From assembly GCA_003218735.1 (NCBI GenBank), contig QHOJ01000099.1, positions 1 to 7,068 of the forward strand: a stretch of DNA of 7,068 nucleotides, in the 5' to 3' direction. Made by a program: the position numbers and the translations under genes. The notes below the pieces were generated by a model. That model was given only the letters and a program-made list of their open reading frames with translations. It made no database searches and was not told where the DNA came from. The DNA is from Verrucomicrobiota bacterium (lineage in GTDB: Bacteria; Verrucomicrobiota; Verrucomicrobiia; Chthoniobacterales; UBA10450). This document shows positions 5,678-7,068 of the stretch, one piece after another (positions within the stretch are counted from its first letter, which is position 1; every line of letters starts with the position of its first letter).

Positions 5678-6033
5678 TTTCCCCGGCGACAATGATCGTG
5701 GCCCCGCTTAGATTGACTGCAAGCGAGCCCATACCGAACCGGGAAAATGAGCGGAGTCTGTATAAAAGTTCCCGTAGCGAAAAATGCAGCCAACAGCCAA
5801 ACAAAGCAGCGCGATTTATTTCAAGCGACATAAAGGCTCTAAATGTCGAGCTGCGCTTTTCCGGCAGATTCGCACTTCACCCGCAAATCAGACTCGCGAT
5901 GTTAAGCAGCAGATGTTCGGCAATGGATACATCGCGCAAGAGCTTCGAACAGGACAACTGCCGCTGGGGTTCGCGGTTTAGTATGCGCGCGGTGATGCGA
6001 CACGCGGTTAGACGTACCGCTTCGAAAGGCGTA
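5678..6033. other. Intergenic stretch upstream of the PocR/AraC regulator
   Basis: No gene here can be supported. The regulator frame is open back to 5692, but the added 114 residues have no family resemblance and an unusual composition. An 8-bp inverted repeat (CGCGATGT at 5895-5902, ACATCGCG at 5929-5936, 26 bases apart) could be a binding site or chance. TTGACT at 5713 and TATAAA at 5761 are promoter-like hexamers but lie 42 bases apart, so they do not make one promoter. Confidence 0.5.
6025..6029 (+). promoter_or_regulatory. Ribosome binding site that decides the regulator start
   Basis: AAAGG stands 4 bases before ATG 6034. The upstream in-frame ATGs at 5692, 5983 and 5995 have no comparable site. 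A competing AGGAAG lies just before a downstream ATG at 6076, which would shorten the protein by 14 residues. Confidence 0.5.
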
Positions 6034-6948
6034 ATGAGCAAACGAAGCGCATCCCGATCCTCTGATCAGGAAGTCATGCGGCACCTTTCGCGCTCGCGGA
6101 TTTTCAGAGATTACGAACGGGCTTTCAGCGAAGCCATGGGTTTGCCGCTTAATATCCGAGGACACGATTCCTGGTCGCCGGCACACCATGGAAAAACAGA
6201 TCACGATTCATTGGCGTCAATTCTGGCTCGTTTCAACAAGGCTCGCGCCGCGTGCTTAAGGGCCCAGACCGACGCATCTCGAGAACAGGACTCGACAACG
6301 CGCACCGTTACCTGGTTTGCGGGACTCTCCGAAAGTGCAGTGCCGGTGTACGTAGGGGACCACATTCTTGGTTTTCTCGAGACAGGCGAAGTGATGCTCA
6401 AGAACCCGACTAAGAAACACTTCGCGACCATTACCCGGCAACTCCGCGCGTGGGGTTACAAGACGGATTGGAAGCAACTTGAGCGAGCTTATTTTCGGAC
6501 GTGCGTTTTATCGCCCGACCGGTATCGCGCGATGTTACGGCTGCTGAGTATTTTTGCGCAACACCTTTCGATCTTGTCGAATCAACTGGTTGTACGGCGC
6601 GAAAAGGACGAGTCCGCGAACATCGCGCGAGCGCGGCAATTCATCGAGAAGCATCAGGCGGAGCCGCTGTCGCTCGGACGGGTAGCCCACGCGGCTAATA
6701 TTAGCAGGCATTACTTTTGCAAGATGTTCAAGCGAGCGACTGGGATAAATTTTATCGACTACCTCTCGAGAGTTCGCGTGGAGAAATCGAAGACGCTTTT
6801 GCTCAATCCCAATTCGCGAATTAGCGAAGCTGCCTTCGCATGCGGATTTCAATCCATGACGAATTTCAATCGCGCTTTTAAGCGAATCGTCGGTCGTTCT
6901 CCCACGCAATTTCGCAAATCGCTTCCGAAGCTGCGACGCTCGGTTTAA
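6034..6948 (+). CDS. PocR-domain AraC-family transcriptional regulator
   Basis: From ATG 6034 this protein has 304 residues. Residues 25 to about 186 match a PocR-type ligand-sensing domain: RIFRDYERAFSEAMGLPL, the AVPVYVGDHILGFLETGEV block at about 102-120, and LLSIFAQHLSILSNQLV at 170-186. Residues 197-297 are an AraC DNA-binding domain with two helix-turn-helix units: LSLGRVAHAANISRHYFCKM (213-232) and RISEAAFACGFQSMTNFNR (262-280), ending GRSPTQFR. The architecture is typical of a regulator family common in Verrucomicrobia. Of the cysteines I expect in the PocR domain, only Cys74 remains; the equivalents of the others are Ala61, Arg71, Trp94 and Ser99. The start is chosen from the ribosome binding site and family length, not from the longest frame (5692). 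It is divergent from the aldo/keto reductase, whose expression it might control, but this is inference only. Confidence 0.9.
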   Translation: MSKRSASRSSDQEVMRHLSRSRIFRDYERAFSEAMGLPLNIRGHDSWSPAHHGKTDHDSLASILARFNKARAACLRAQTDASREQDSTTRTVTWFAGLSESAVPVYVGDHILGFLETGEVMLKNPTKKHFATITRQLRAWGYKTDWKQLERAYFRTCVLSPDRYRAMLRLLSIFAQHLSILSNQLVVRREKDESANIARARQFIEKHQAEPLSLGRVAHAANISRHYFCKMFKRATGINFIDYLSRVRVEKSKTLLLNPNSRISEAAFACGFQSMTNFNRAFKRIVGRSPTQFRKSLPKLRRSV

Positions 6949-7068
6949 ACGGCCAATAGCACAGATTAAACCTTCGGTGATCAGACTCCCAGTTTTTGAG
7001 GGGATTCGTTGATTAGTGGTGGAGGAGCGGTATCGAACACCCGATTGTGGCGCTCTCAGGCGCGGGAT

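Noticed and set aside
5784..5981. 65-residue open frame on the plus strand starting MQPTAKQSS
   Set aside because: It has no recognisable family, no good ribosome binding site and mixed third-position base use. It could be a small gene, but I cannot support it.
5692..6033. N-terminal extension of the AraC regulator from the ATG at 5692 (418-residue version)
   Set aside because: The added residues show no family resemblance, the composition is unlike a folded domain, and a better ribosome binding site precedes ATG 6034, which gives the usual length.
7017..7068. tRNA- or tmRNA-like 3' end on the minus strand (GTTCGATACC followed by CTCCTCCACCA)
   Set aside because: The TTCGA loop is about two bases out of register with the acceptor end, and the T-stem does not pair properly. 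The window ends before any anticodon. It may be a tRNA relic or chance; sequence beyond 7068 would decide.

Overview
The window looks like chromosomal DNA of a Gram-negative soil-type bacterium, most likely a verrucomicrobium (Chthoniobacterales-like). This rests on four things: a PocR-domain/AraC regulator at 6034-6948 whose layout I associate with Verrucomicrobia, a Tat-exported aldo/keto reductase, short degenerate heptamer tracts in intergenic DNA, and few strong Shine-Dalgarno sites. The lineage is an inference; acidobacteria are an alternative. There is no rRNA, CRISPR array, transposase or complete tRNA.

Left part (1-1610): on the minus strand lie the N-terminus of a membrane protein, cut by the window edge (1-128), and an OsmC-family thiol peroxidase (202-648). 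Divergent to them are a GYD-domain protein (915-1208, with the clearest ribosome binding site of the window) and a small single-domain cupin (1281-1610), probably co-transcribed. These are ordinary stress and housekeeping-type genes.

Middle part (1730-4487): a NYN-domain (PIN-like) putative RNase on the minus strand is divergent from a two-HKD phospholipase D-family protein on the plus strand. The phospholipase D-like gene appears damaged at its 3' end. A run of nine A residues shifts it out of frame, and the conserved-looking C-terminal tail is still readable in the +1 frame to 4159. Directly beyond it lie two abutting gene relics on the minus strand. One is a 55-bp piece that is 82% identical to part of the NYN gene of this window (4249-4303). 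The other is a piece encoding a Tc-toxin (neuraminidase-like domain) signature (4304-4378). The NYN gene and its relic form a direct repeat around the phospholipase D-like gene, which suggests past duplication or recombination here. A 9-bp inverted repeat and a heptamer tract complete this stretch.

Right part (4488-7068): a Tat-signal aldo/keto reductase on the minus strand, a possible relic of an antitoxin-like reading frame upstream of it, a 356-bp intergenic stretch, and the PocR/AraC regulator on the plus strand. In the regulator most of the cysteines expected in the PocR domain are replaced. The last 120 bases hold no gene I can support.

I do not see a complete new multi-gene system. 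The most informative part is the 4049-4378 scar: a frameshifted phospholipase D-like gene joined to a mosaic of a NYN relic and a Tc-toxin relic.
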